Position numbers and translations under genes: made by a program. From positions 630,001 through 655,000 of the forward strand of contig JACVTC010000055.1 of the NCBI GenBank assembly GCA_016946835.1: a stretch of DNA of 25,000 nt. The letters run 5' to 3'. Positions 1 to 9,536 of the stretch are shown in pieces (the first letter of the stretch is position 1; every line of letters begins with the position of its first letter). The notes beneath the pieces are model-generated. The model was not told the origin of the DNA. It worked only from the letters and a program-made list of their open reading frames with translations, and searched no databases. This DNA comes from Neocallimastix lanati (nom. inval.). Its lineage: Eukaryota > Neocallimastigomycota > Neocallimastigomycetes > Neocallimastigales > Neocallimastigaceae.

Positions 1-13
1 TATTTTTGTGTAA

Positions 14-268
14 ATAACAAGTGCGATACCTATCATAAGTAGTTCGTTTGAGCTATTATTTGATAGGTATTGCAAAATACCAAACTTATCCAAGAGCGTC
101 GACGTCATACTGATAAGGCATAATGATAATACAGGATCATCATCTATTTCTACGAAGGATGAATCTCGCCCTAGTAGTTCAATAAATGGTGAATCCGGGG
201 AGAGTGGACACCACACTATCTATTTTAAAGATGTTACTTCTAGGTTTTATTTCTTTTTTATTTGTTAG
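14..268. other. GC-richer block, open on both strands, unidentified
   Basis: This stretch has far more G and C than its surroundings and includes sites such as GTCGAC. On + a frame stays open from 14 to the stop near 268, about 84 codons without a usable start. It is Ser-rich (TGSSSISTKDESRPSSS). On - another frame is open from about 217 to the window edge. I recognise neither protein. It may be an exon fragment, an old transposon end, or the tail of a gene lying to the left. A possible donor-like TCTAG/GTTTTA occurs near 240. Coding status is undecided. Confidence 0.3.
22..74. repeat. 14-bp inverted repeat / hairpin
   Basis: Bases 22-35 (TGCGATACCTATCA) pair with 61-74 (TGATAGGTATTGCA). There is one G:T wobble and a 25-base loop. 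It sits inside the GC-richer block, so it is not explained by AT-richness alone. The role is unknown; it could be a terminal inverted repeat or a transcript hairpin. Confidence 0.6.
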
Positions 269-275
269 GAAGGGA

Positions 276-443
276 AAAATTCCCGCATAGTACAACTTGC
301 CGAAATACATAGTATTTTCGAGCTTTTTATTTTTTTATTTTTTAAAATTTTTATTTTTAATTTCAAATGTACTTTTCACCTACATATATTTTTTAAAATA
401 AAATTTAATAAAGTTTTGGAAGTGTATTCTCATCCCTGTCTAT

Positions 444-474
<31 letters not shown>

Positions 475-738
475 GATTAAAGTGTCTATTTATAATTAGA
501 TAAATAATACATAAAAAAAATAAATTCTTTATCAAATATCAAAAATGAAATAATTTTTTTCTGTTCTATTTAAATGGTTAGGTAAAATCAAAATGAATGA
601 ATCTTACTTGATCCTCAAAAGAACTAGGCTGATTATATTAATATTAATATATTAAATATTTTTTTTAATAAAATATAATATTTTTTATTAAATCAAATAT
701 CTTCATATTAAAAATATTGATTACAATAATTCAAAAAA

Positions 739-782
<44 letters not shown>

Positions 783-1034
783 ATAATAATAATAAATAAA
801 TAAATAAATGTTCTAAAATAAATAAATAAATAAATAAATAAATTATAAAAGACTTGTTTGATTTTTTTTTTTAAATTAAATGGAAAAAAAAAATAAAAAA
901 AAAAAAATAAAAATAAAAATTAATAATAAAAAAAATTATTTAATTAACATTTTAAGAAAAATAATAACAGTAATATCAGAAAATTTACATATTAATAAAA
1001 ATTTGATAAAAAAAATGAACGAAACAACAATGAT
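276..1034. other. gene-free AT-rich stretch with A tracts
   Basis: I see no gene here. The stretch holds an A tract near 444-470, an A40 tract at 741-780 followed by TAA and then AAAT tetranucleotide repeats to about 842, and scattered T runs. A 63-codon Lys/Asn/Ile frame at 880-1071 is low-complexity and has no family likeness. Confidence 0.6.
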
Positions 1035-2165
1035 AATGTTGAAATTAAAAATACCTATGAATTTAATTTAAGATATATTGATGTAAAAGAAAATTAGTTG
1101 TATTTGGAGGATCAGGTTGCAGAAAGTCTTTATTAGTATTTAATGTCATTGCTGTAGAAAGAAGTCGACAGTGGCAGTCATTATATCCCTTATATGTTAT
1201 AAATAAAATTCCATATTATGAAAGACCAAAGGTAGAATAAATAAAGAATTTATTTCATCATCAATTGTAGTGGATTAAAAGACGTTTGGTGAGAATTCCA
1301 GGTCCATTGTAGGTACTGCCATTGATGTTGCCCCTTGAATAACAAATGATAATGTTAGCAGATTATATTATTAAATTAAGAATATTGTATATACGAGTGA
1401 TTTAGAAGGAATTAAGAGAATGGAGACTCCAACAACCAAGATTCTTCAAGAAAGAATTGTATTAATAATACGCCTTTAACTTTTGACGATTCATTTATTA
1501 TTAAGAATTCCAAATTACATAATTTAAATAATATTACAGTTAAAATATCAAAGGTTTGGTTTTAACGGCAATTCCGGAAGTGAAAAATTTTCACATATTA
1601 TGTGAAGAATTTATTTAGAAAAAATCATAAAGTCATTACAATCAATCAAAAATAAATTATTACATTTTTACGTTCTAATTCAACAACCTATACGGGTATT
1701 ATATTTGAAATACAGAAAGAATTTACAAAAAAAAATAATAATAACAATGTTTTGGTCAGTATTTTTAGTTTTAATTCAAAAAGATGTTGTGAAGAATGTA
1801 AAGGTACAGGCCATATTGTATATGAAGAGTCAGTCAAAGTGGTTTGTGAAGAATGTCAGGGACATTCATGAAATAAGAAAGCACTTAGTTATAAGTATTA
1901 TAAGTATAAAGGCAAAAGCATTAAAGAAGTGTTAGATTTAACGATTGAGGAAACAATGACTTTTTTTCAAAAGAGGAGAAAATAAGGGAACCTATTCAAT
2001 GTTTAGTAGATGTAGGTTTGGGCTATTTAACTTTAGGTCATTCTACAAATACCATATCAGAGAGTAAAATTCAACGGTCAACTAGCGAGTGAATCATATA
2101 AAGAAGGACGAAACTATATTTTAGATGAACCTTCTACCTATTTATATTATTTCATCTATATACAT
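1035..2165 (+). pseudogene. decayed UvrA (excinuclease ABC subunit A) relic
   Basis: UvrA is the bacterial damage-recognition ATPase of nucleotide excision repair. Several blocks in different + frames match it in the right order. They are: the pre-Walker segment near 1035-1092 (FNLRYIDVKEN); the first Walker A at about 1112-1135 (GGSGCRKS for G.SGSGKS); a segment near 1240-1310 (VVD*KTFGENSRSIVGTA for the family's IDQKT..NPRSTVGT); ADYII near 1350; the second ABC start near 1500-1545 (SKLHNLNNITVKIS); a worn second Walker A near 1570 (GNSGSEKF); TTYTG near 1687; two zinc CxxC pairs (CEEC near 1790 and 1845) with CKGTGHIV between them; GLGYLTLGHSTNTIS near 2016-2060, where the ABC signature is lost; and the Walker B ILDEPS near 2121-2138. 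Much of ABC domain I is missing and there are many frameshifts and stops, so it is dead. Eukaryotes lack UvrA, so a bacterial origin by transfer is inferred. Confidence 0.85.
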
Positions 2166-2166
<1 letters not shown>

Positions 2167-2216
<50 letters not shown>

Positions 2217-2218
2217 TA
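2167..2218. repeat. A34 tract followed by (TA)9
   Basis: A run of about 34 A is followed directly by nine TA units. It sits exactly where the UvrA similarity stops, just after Walker B, and so may mark the joint between the UvrA relic and the retroelement relic. Confidence 0.85.
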
Positions 2219-2398
2219 GTTATCCTCTTTCAATTATCTTTTTAAATATTCTTCCTTTTAATTGTAGAAAAGATGGAAGAAACTACAAAGGCAATCCCTT
2301 TCAATAAACTACCTATATAAGGTCAACCAAAAATCCTGTATGAATAATGGAAATTTACTTTTGAACATTGGTGCAGGAAGAAAGAACAGAATAATTTA

Positions 2399-3005
2399 TT
2401 GTTATTACAATTGATTCTACTAGATCTCTTTCTGAAAGTAATATATGAAGATGAAGATGAAGATAAAAAAAGCATAATTAATTGTATTCATAAAATAAGA
2501 CACGACGAAGCAAAAAAAAAAGTTACGAATAGAATATTAAAATCCTATTATTGGTCTGGCATTTGGAATGATGTTATAATATGGATAAATGGATATCATC
2601 GATACCAGATATGTAAACTACAACCTTTACCAAAACACACAGAAGAAAATATTACTCCAGTAGAAAAACCATTTACAAGAGTTGGACTTAATATTACAGG
2701 CCCATTATCATCAACTAAGCAAGAAAATAATTATATAATAGCTTTGGTTGATTACTTCACAAAATAAATCGAAGCTAAAATCATACCAATCTGAAGAAAT
2801 AATTAAATTTCTTACAGAAGTAATATCAAGACATGGACCACCCGAAATATTAATCACTGATAATGGAAGTTCATTAATATCAGAAGTAGCCAAAATGATG
2901 GTAGGCTCATTATGGATCTTGGGTCGGTTTTATTTCTCTTCATCACCCATAATCCAATGGTATGATAGAAAATTGTGACAAGGAAATAGGAAAAATACTT
3001 AAAAT
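2399..3005 (+). pseudogene. Ty3/gypsy-like pol, integrase N-terminal and core part (decayed)
   Basis: The frame from about 2399 to 2767 shows the integrase zinc region: HKIRH, then YYWSGIWNDV, then YHRYQIC where the family has a CxxC pair. The start of the rve core follows (PFTRVGLNITGPL and ALVDYFTK, with the first catalytic Asp region). After a frameshift near 2765 the frame continues with FLTEVISRHGPPEILITDNGSS, which holds the second catalytic Asp. A further shift before about 2926 gives GFISLHHP*SNGMIE, which holds the third catalytic residue, Glu. The stop stands where the family has Gln (HPQ.NG). Similarity ends at GKILK near 3002. The upstream RNase H/RT part is not recognised. At least two frameshifts and one stop make it inactive. 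Confidence 0.85.
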
Positions 3006-3412
3006 TCCGGAGTAATATAGACTAGATACTGTCCTAACAGTGAGCCTGAGAGGGTTGCGCTAGTAACTGTCATTAATATACTTTCGAGGAAATTCCTAGC
3101 ATATGGGTTCATATGCACGTAGCTAAACTACGAATAATCAATCTGCTAACTAAATACTATTACTAAGTGGGCTAGCACGTGTCTCAATTGGTTTAGGTTA
3201 CTCTAGCCTCGCTTCTAGGTAGTTAGGCACCGAAAAAGCATTCCGAGAAAAATAGCGCTAGAAAATCTCAGCAATAATATGTATGGTTAGAGCGTCAATG
3301 CTGAATATACAGTAAGGCTGTCCAGTAGGGACTATATCCAAAAAAGTGTTGTGGCTACCTTAATATTCCCATGTCTTGAGGGGGGGGCATAGGGCGGTAC
3401 ACACCGGAAATA
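3006..3412. mobile_element. GC-richer noncoding insert inside gypsy pol (unclassified)
   Basis: This block is unlike everything around it: 27 of the 60 bases at 3181-3240 are G or C. All frames are rich in TAG/TAA stops. It starts exactly where the pol similarity breaks (after ATACTTAAAA) with TTCCGGAGT and ends with ACACCGGAA, an imperfect 9-bp inverted pair. An A13 tract follows. Small hairpins occur near both ends: ACTGT/ACAGT around 3018-3031 and GTCC/GGAC around 3322-3336. It encodes no protein I can see. It could be a non-autonomous element, a retroposed RNA with a poly(A) tail, or a structured RNA. The family is unknown. Confidence 0.5.
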
Positions 3413-3467
3413 AAAAAAAAAAAAATTGAGAATATAAATAAATAAAAAAAAAAAAAAAAATGATCTG

Positions 3468-3863
3468 CAAAAAATAAGGATCTAATTTACTTCTTCCAAT
3501 TAGTTTAATCATTACATAATCTCCTTGGTTTAAAAGTTTTTCCTAAAACTATAATAAATCCGATTCTATGTTCCTAGTATTTATTAGCGTGTTCAAAATA
3601 TTCAGTGGCTTCTTTTACTTATTTATGATGTCTTAAAAATTTTCGATAAATATATTCTTTATTAGTTTCGTTTAGATTTTTACCTATATTTACTTCTAGT
3701 GACCAGGTATCACGAGGTATCACCGCATCCATAATTAAATTCGAAACTGCTGAATTTTGTTTTGGAATTTTTAGTAGATCTTAATGTTCAAAGTACTGAT
3801 GGTAGGCATTCATCCCATTCATGTTCATTTTGGATAAGAAGCTTAAGAATATTATATATAAGG
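3468..3863 (-). pseudogene. Ty3/gypsy-like pol, integrase C-terminal part (decayed, flipped)
   Basis: Read on -, this continues the integrase C-terminal part. NILKLLIQNEHEWDE and LPSVL lie near 3863-3795, followed by RSTKNSKTKFSSFEFNYG near 3785-3730 (family pattern R.SK.S.T.FSPFEL.YG). NETNKEYIYRKF and EATEYFEHANKY are broken by stops and shifts. Near 3520-3470 the frame reads GDYVMIKLIGRSKLDP, the usual basic segment before the GPY/F motif. It begins at the same ILK residues where the + strand part ends, so the two are likely halves of one copy. Stops replace Tyr and Gln codons in several places. It is inactive. Confidence 0.8.
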
Positions 3864-3980
3864 GGAGGGGGATATACTTACCTGTAAACGGAAACCCTAA
3901 CCACCATCTACAGTAAAACCTTTTGTTCAAGAAAAACCGGAAAATGGTCAAAGAGCGGGGTCGAACCAGGAGCCTTATAT
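3864..3980. other. second GC-richer patch: donor/U1-like 11-mer, telobox, B-box-like site
   Basis: This short patch is edged by AAGG at 3861-3864 and CCTT at 3973-3976, which extend to ATATATAAGG and CCTTATATAT. It contains ATACTTACCTG at 3874-3884, identical to the conserved 5' end of U1 snRNA and equally a perfect 5' splice donor (CAG/GTAAGTAT) read on -. It also holds AACCCTAACC at 3894-3903, a telomere-box type decamer. GGGGTCGAACC at 3957-3967 on - reads GGTTCGACCCC, which fits the Pol III B-box consensus. No complete tRNA or U1 fold is seen. If the inversion is undone, the patch joins the 3006-3412 block, so it may be the other end of the same insert. Confidence 0.4.
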
Positions 3981-3996
3981 ATATTTATATTCTCAA

Positions 3997-5084
3997 ATTG
4001 TAGTATATGAAATTATCGTTACACAAAAATAAAAATTAATTTATTTTCTAAGTTTAAAAAGTCTAATACAAAACAAAAAAGAATATAATAAATAGATAAA
4101 TAAATAAATAAAATCAATTAAAATAATAGTTTAAATACAATTATAAAGTACAGATTGAATAAAATAAATAAAAATAAAATAGCATAATATAAAATAAAAT
4201 AAAAATAAAAATAAAAATTATATATATATGTACAATATACATTTTAATTATATATACTACCATCATTATTTTATTTTTTTTACTTTTTATTTTATTTTAT
4301 TTTATTTTTATTTTCATTTTTATTTTTATTTTTATTTTATTTTATTTTATTTTACTTTATATATATATATTATTTTAATTTTATCGATTTTATTTATAAT
4401 TTTATTAATATTTTTTTTTTTTAATTTTTTTTTTTATTATTTTATTTTTATTTATTTTATTTTTATTATTATTTATTTTATTTTTACTTTTATTTTTATT
4501 TTATTTTATTTTATTTTATTTTATTTTATTTTATTTTATTTTATTTTATTTTATTTTATTTTATTTTATTTTATTTTATTTTATTTTATTTTATTTTATT
4601 TTATTTTATTTTATTTTATTTTATTTTATTTTATTTTATTTTATTTTATTTTATTTTATTTTATTTTATTTTATTTTATTTTATTTTATTTTATTTTATT
4701 TTATTTTATTTTATTTTATTTTATTTTATTTTATTTTATTTTATTTTATTTTACTTTATTTTATTTTATTTTATTTTATTTTATTTTATTTTATTTTATT
4801 ATTTACTTTGAATAAATTTAATTGATAATTGCCATTTTATTTTTTATTTACTATTTTTTTTATTTATTTATTTTATATTACAATTTATAAATATATAACT
4901 TGTAAATATGTATAATGAAAAATAAAAAAAAAAAAATTTTTTTTATTAGTAATTATATATAATAATATAAACATATTACATATTTTCTATTTATTTTCTT
5001 TGTATTAATGAAAATATATATGATTTAATAAAATTAATAATTTAGTATTTGATTTTATAATTTTTCTTTGATACATTATTATTT
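3997..5084. other. gene-free region with simple repeats
   Basis: No gene is supported. Bases 4141-4210 carry one copy of the GTACAGATTGAATAAAATAA unit that also forms the minisatellite at 14040-14351. A very long TTTTA array follows. The rest is the 3' flank of the RhoGAP gene lying on -. Confidence 0.7.
4494..4800. repeat. (TTTTA)n array, about 61 copies
   Basis: The period is exactly five, and the array is uninterrupted from about 4494 to 4753. One T-to-C change at 4754 is followed by more perfect copies to 4800. Less regular TTTTA/TTTA sequence precedes it from about 4265. The + strand open frame across it (repeated ILFYF) is a by-product of the repeat, not a gene. Confidence 0.97.
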
Positions 5085-6854
5085 TTATTCTTCACCAGAA
5101 GAATCAACAACTTTTAGTACTTCAATTCCATCATCATATTCATGTGGATTATCTAATTTTTGACCTATTTTATTTTTTATTTGTTATTTTTTTTTTTTTT
5201 TTTTTTTTAACATTAATATTAATAAATATAAAATTCTATTTATAATTATATATAAATTCTATAATTATATATATATATATATATATATATTTTAAATTAC
5301 CTTTTTTCATAGCCATCATTTCATTTAATTTCATGTGTTCTGGCAATCCATCCATATATGATACACTATTACGATTACTATGTTCATCTATATTTATTTA
5401 TTTATTTATTAATATAATAAATAATTAAAATTAATATCAAATATATATATATATATATAAATTTTTCATATATATTCTTTATTGTTAATTTTATATCATA
5501 ATTACTTTGTAATTTATTTATTTGAGGATTAAGTGGCTTTGGTGGTAAAGCATCTTGAGATAAAGATGAATTAGAAGAACCATTACTCATATTATTATAA
5601 CCAGATAAATTTTGCATTAATGGCATAGTCATTGAATGTGGCATATTAGACATTCCTTGATTTTGAGTACTATTTCCAAGAGATTGAATATTATTAGCAG
5701 AAACAGTTTTATTTTGTAATTTGGGAGAGTACATTTGTTGTTGTTGCATATGCATTTGTTGTTGTTGTAATTGATATTGCTGAGCCATATAAAATTTTTG
5801 TTGTTCTTCATCTGGTATTAATTGTTGTTGTAATTGTTGTTGATTAGTCCAACAGAAAATAATTTGGAATTCAGAAAGTAATAACATGAATACACCAGCT
5901 GGTATATTTAAAGTTGGACTGAAAACAATAGTAATATTATGTAATGTCATTTTATTAACACTAGAATTTTGAACAATTCTAACTAAATGTGCAGATAAGC
6001 ATCTCAATAATGTGTAATTTTCTAATGGTAACAATGAAATTAAGTTTGCTAATTCATAAATTTTTTGATTTCTGCTATCCAATTCTGGAATGTGAAGGAA
6101 TTTTTGTTGAAGTTCTCTTGTTAAAATTGGTTCAGAAAGTTCTCTTAAAAAGAGCTTTAATAAACCAGCAACAGCATGAATATCATAATATTCATCAGCA
6201 TTTAATAAATCATAATCACTTTCTATATAATTTCAATAAAATAAAAAAAAATATAATAATAAAAATAATAATAATAATATATTATTATTATTATTTTATT
6301 TTAATATATTAGTATAAATAGTAATATTATAAATTTGTATAAACAATAATAATATAATCATAATATATTATTATTATTATTTTATTTTATTATAGTATAA
6401 ACCGTAATAATGATAACAATAATAATAATAATATAATAATAATAATAATAATAATTTAAATTATATAAATATATATATTACATAAAAAATTATTTTACCA
6501 TTATTAAATTTATCTTTTAATGCTTGAATTGTTGATGCACTACCAGAAAGACGATAGATACCTTCTTCATTTTGTGCTATTAAATAATAATATTAATAAT
6601 AATTTATCTTTTAATATAAATTTAAAAATAATTAAAAATTAATTAACAATAATTATAATAATAATTTTTACCATCATTTGCATCCAAGTATTCAATGCAT
6701 CTATAAACAACAGCTGGAAGTTCATAGTTTGCCTTAATTTTAGATGCAGCAATAGCTTCCGATAATGATAAACCAAACACTAATTTTTTTGATCCTGATT
6801 TTGAATTTTCTAAATAAGAATTGAAAATATTTAATTAATAAATATATATATTTA

Positions 6855-6944
<90 letters not shown>

Positions 6945-8005
6945 TTTACCATTTTGTTTATTTTTATTTCTACCCCATAATCTCTTCTTCTTTTCTTCTT
7001 TTGGTTTCTTTAATTTCTTTTGAGATGATGGTGAAGCATTTGATAATGATGGTGTACTAATACCAAATGGGGGTTCAACAACTTGTTGCATAAGTCTTTC
7101 ATTTTCATCAACAAAATCTCCTGATTTTTGGAAATCAAATTCAGAGTAGGATGATGATTGTGAATTTGGAATTGATTGTTGCTTATTTTTCAAACTTGTC
7201 GACATTGGTTGAGTTGGAACATACATTTGGTTTTGATAACCATTTTGAATTGAATTTGAAGAACCAAAGTTCAAACTTGGTTGACTTTCATCCACTTCAT
7301 CCATGGAATCATAAATGTTTTCATTATTATTTACTGTTTCAATATTATTTACTGAATTCTTTTCACTATCCATTAATTCAGGATTTTGATTAATGGCTTC
7401 AATTGCTTGTCCTAAAGCAATAATCCACTCATCTCTCTCTTCATCGTTTTCAGCACATAAAATATGTTTACCAGTTACTTTTTCATTTGATCCTTCAACG
7501 TTTTGCTTCTTATGTTCCATAATCATGAAACCATGTCTATAATCATTTGCTTCATCCGATAATGAAATAACTTGAGAATGTTTTAATTTGATTGTACCAC
7601 CAAAACTTCCTCCAAACTGTATTAATTAAATTAATATATATAAATATAAATATAAATATAAATATAAATATAAGTAAAAATAAAAATATCCATTTTAACT
7701 ATTTAAAAAAAATACTAATAATAAATAATAATAATAATAATAATATATAAAAAATTATATTTACTTACACTATCATAATAACTAAAAATATTATCAGCTA
7801 AAACAAAGTATCTTGTTTTCCAACCACCAAAGTTTTTTCCTTTTTTAATTAAATAGCCTTCTTTAGTTGATTGGGCCTATAATTATTATTATTATTATTA
7901 TTTATTATTTAATTAATTTTTAAATAATTGTTAATTATTAATTATTATAATAATATTAATATAAATAATGAAAAATAATATTAAGAATTAGAATTAAAAA
8001 TAATT

Positions 8006-8038
<33 letters not shown>

Positions 8039-9536
8039 ATAAAATAAAATAAATAAATAATAGAAAAATAAAATAAATAAACAAATAAATAATTATAATA
8101 TTTATAATTTATTAAAATTATCATATTACCATTTTTTCATTATTAGCTGCATTAATTTGAGTTTCTACAACATTTGTAGCTAAAAATGATTCAAGATCTT
8201 TATTATTTTTAAATACAGAAATTAAGTTTTGAAGATATAACTCAAGTTCAATCTAAATATATTAATTTAATAAAATATTTATTTAATAAATAATTTTTTT
8301 TTAATGATAAAAAATAAATATTGATATATTGATAATTATTTATATATGTAATTTTTCATATAACTACTTTTCTTTGATCTCTTTTAGTTGGAGAATTTGA
8401 ATTAAATAAATTTTTATCTGGTAATTTTCCCATCTTTGTAACTAATGATTTATCATTTTGTATCCTTAACTATAATAAAAATAATATATAATATAATTCA
8501 TTAGTTAATGGAGTTTCCTTAATAGCATGATAAAATATTATAAATTATCATTAGATATTTATTATATATATATATATTTAAATAAAACTTAAAAATTTTC
8601 CCCTCTTACTTTTGTATCTAATTGAATGAAATCATTATAAGTTTTTTCAATTTTTCCATTTTCTTCGTTACCATTATTGTTTAATCTTGAAATTAATATT
8701 ATAAAGGAAACAATTTCTTTTCCCTTTTCATTAACTTTAATTAAGGAACCTATAACTTTAACTCTAACGGTATCAACTTGAATTGGAATAGATAAAGAAG
8801 AAGAAATTTTTGGTTGTTTATTTTTACCATTTTTAGTAGATGAAAGTCTTTCTGGATGTGGTGGTGAATAATTACCACTAGAATCAGTTCTTAATGGTCT
8901 ATCCTCAAGATTATCATCATTATCAGTATCATTGATGGTTTCTGTACCCATTTCATAGTTACTTGCTATTGTATCTTCAATAAGCGCATTTTCACTATTT
9001 GATCTAACACGATTTTTTAAATCATATATAACTTCATGATCTTTAATATTTGGTGCTGAACCTTTACGAATGTATTTTTCATTTAATAATGCTCCCATTT
9101 GATTTTGTGAGCTTGAATTAGTACCAGATCTTTGTTGTGGAGTAAAACTAGTACCTCTTTGAGATGGTGCTGGTGCTCCTTCAGGTACACGAATAGTATT
9201 CATTGGAATATCTGGTAATGGATGATTCATACCTTTTTTATCTTTCTTATCATCTGTTGTTATTGACTTCTCAGAATGTTTATTTCCTTTTTTCTTTTGA
9301 GATTGCATTACTGCAATCTGATTTTGAAGTTTTTGAATCATTGTTCTTTGCTTTTCAATAATATTCCACAATGATAAATTTTGAGTTCTTAATGCATCTC
9401 TTTCAGCAATAATATTTTGTAAAATAGCTTCTACATTTCCACCTTGGATTGGAATATTCAAAGTTTGATTATTTTGAATAATTTGTATATTGTTTGATGT
9501 TGCATTAACAACATTGTTTTGATTTGTCTCAGCCAT
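5085..9536 (-). CDS. Bem3-like PX-PH-RhoGAP protein (Cdc42/Rho GTPase-activating protein)
   Basis: Ten exons join in phase to 1008 codons plus stop: 9536-8610, 8469-8368, 8252-8130, 7876-7769, 7616-6950, 6809-6672, 6576-6499, 6222-5506, 5387-5301 and 5164-5085. Donors are mostly GTAA-like and acceptors end in AG. Domains: a coiled-coil around residues 35-80; a disordered linker; a phosphoinositide-type PX domain at about 254-384 (KTYNDF where R-[RK]-Y-x-DF is usual); a PH domain at about 388-497 (KEGYLIKKGKNFGGWKTRYF ... DEWIIAL); and RhoGAP at about 652-837. The arginine finger is in IYRLSG at Arg697, with KLFLREL at 737-743 and HNITIVFSPTL around Asn810. A Gln/Asn-rich tail follows. The order PX-PH-GAP is that of fungal Bem3, which switches off Cdc42 at sites of polar growth; that role is inferred from family. 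The ATG at 9536 follows an A-rich leader. Introns are full of TTA and T runs. Confidence 0.9.
6860..6943. repeat. A35 tract plus (TAA)n inside RhoGAP intron 5
   Basis: About 35 A are followed by about sixteen TAA units. All lie in the intron between the exons ending at 6950 and starting at 6809. Read-through into this intron produces the poly-Tyr/Phe frames, which are not real protein. Confidence 0.9.

Larger units (their letters stand above)
3426..3996. repeat. inverted repeats bracketing a flipped segment
   Basis: TTGAGAATATAAATA at 3426-3440 is the exact reverse complement of 3982-3996. The segment between them carries the gypsy pol continuation on the opposite strand to the part at 2399-3005. 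The repeats are therefore candidate breakpoints of an inversion. The 15-bp match includes a GAG core and is not simply AT-rich noise, although chance cannot be excluded. Confidence 0.55.

Noticed and set aside
880-1071. 63-codon Lys/Asn/Ile frame
   Set aside because: It is low complexity, and its 3' end overlaps the UvrA relic, which reads in another frame.
3401-3411. rRNA fragment (GTACACACCG resembles the small-subunit 3' region)
   Set aside because: The match is about ten bases, and the flanking rRNA sequence does not follow.
3957-3967. tRNA gene on - suggested by GGTTCGACCCC
   Set aside because: No A box, acceptor pairing or cloverleaf could be built around it; kept only as a B-box-like site.
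3874-3990. Complete U1 snRNA gene
   Set aside because: After the matching 11-mer, the U1 stem-loop sequences and a convincing Sm site are absent.
4228-4815. 195-codon open frame (Ile-Leu-Phe-Tyr-Phe)
   Set aside because: It is the translation of the TTTTA array, with no family likeness.
5989-6312. 107-codon + frame
   Set aside because: It is the antisense shadow of RhoGAP exon 8 extended into an intron.
6740-6952. Poly-Ile/Phe frame on -
   Set aside because: It is intron 5 of the RhoGAP gene read through TTA and T runs.
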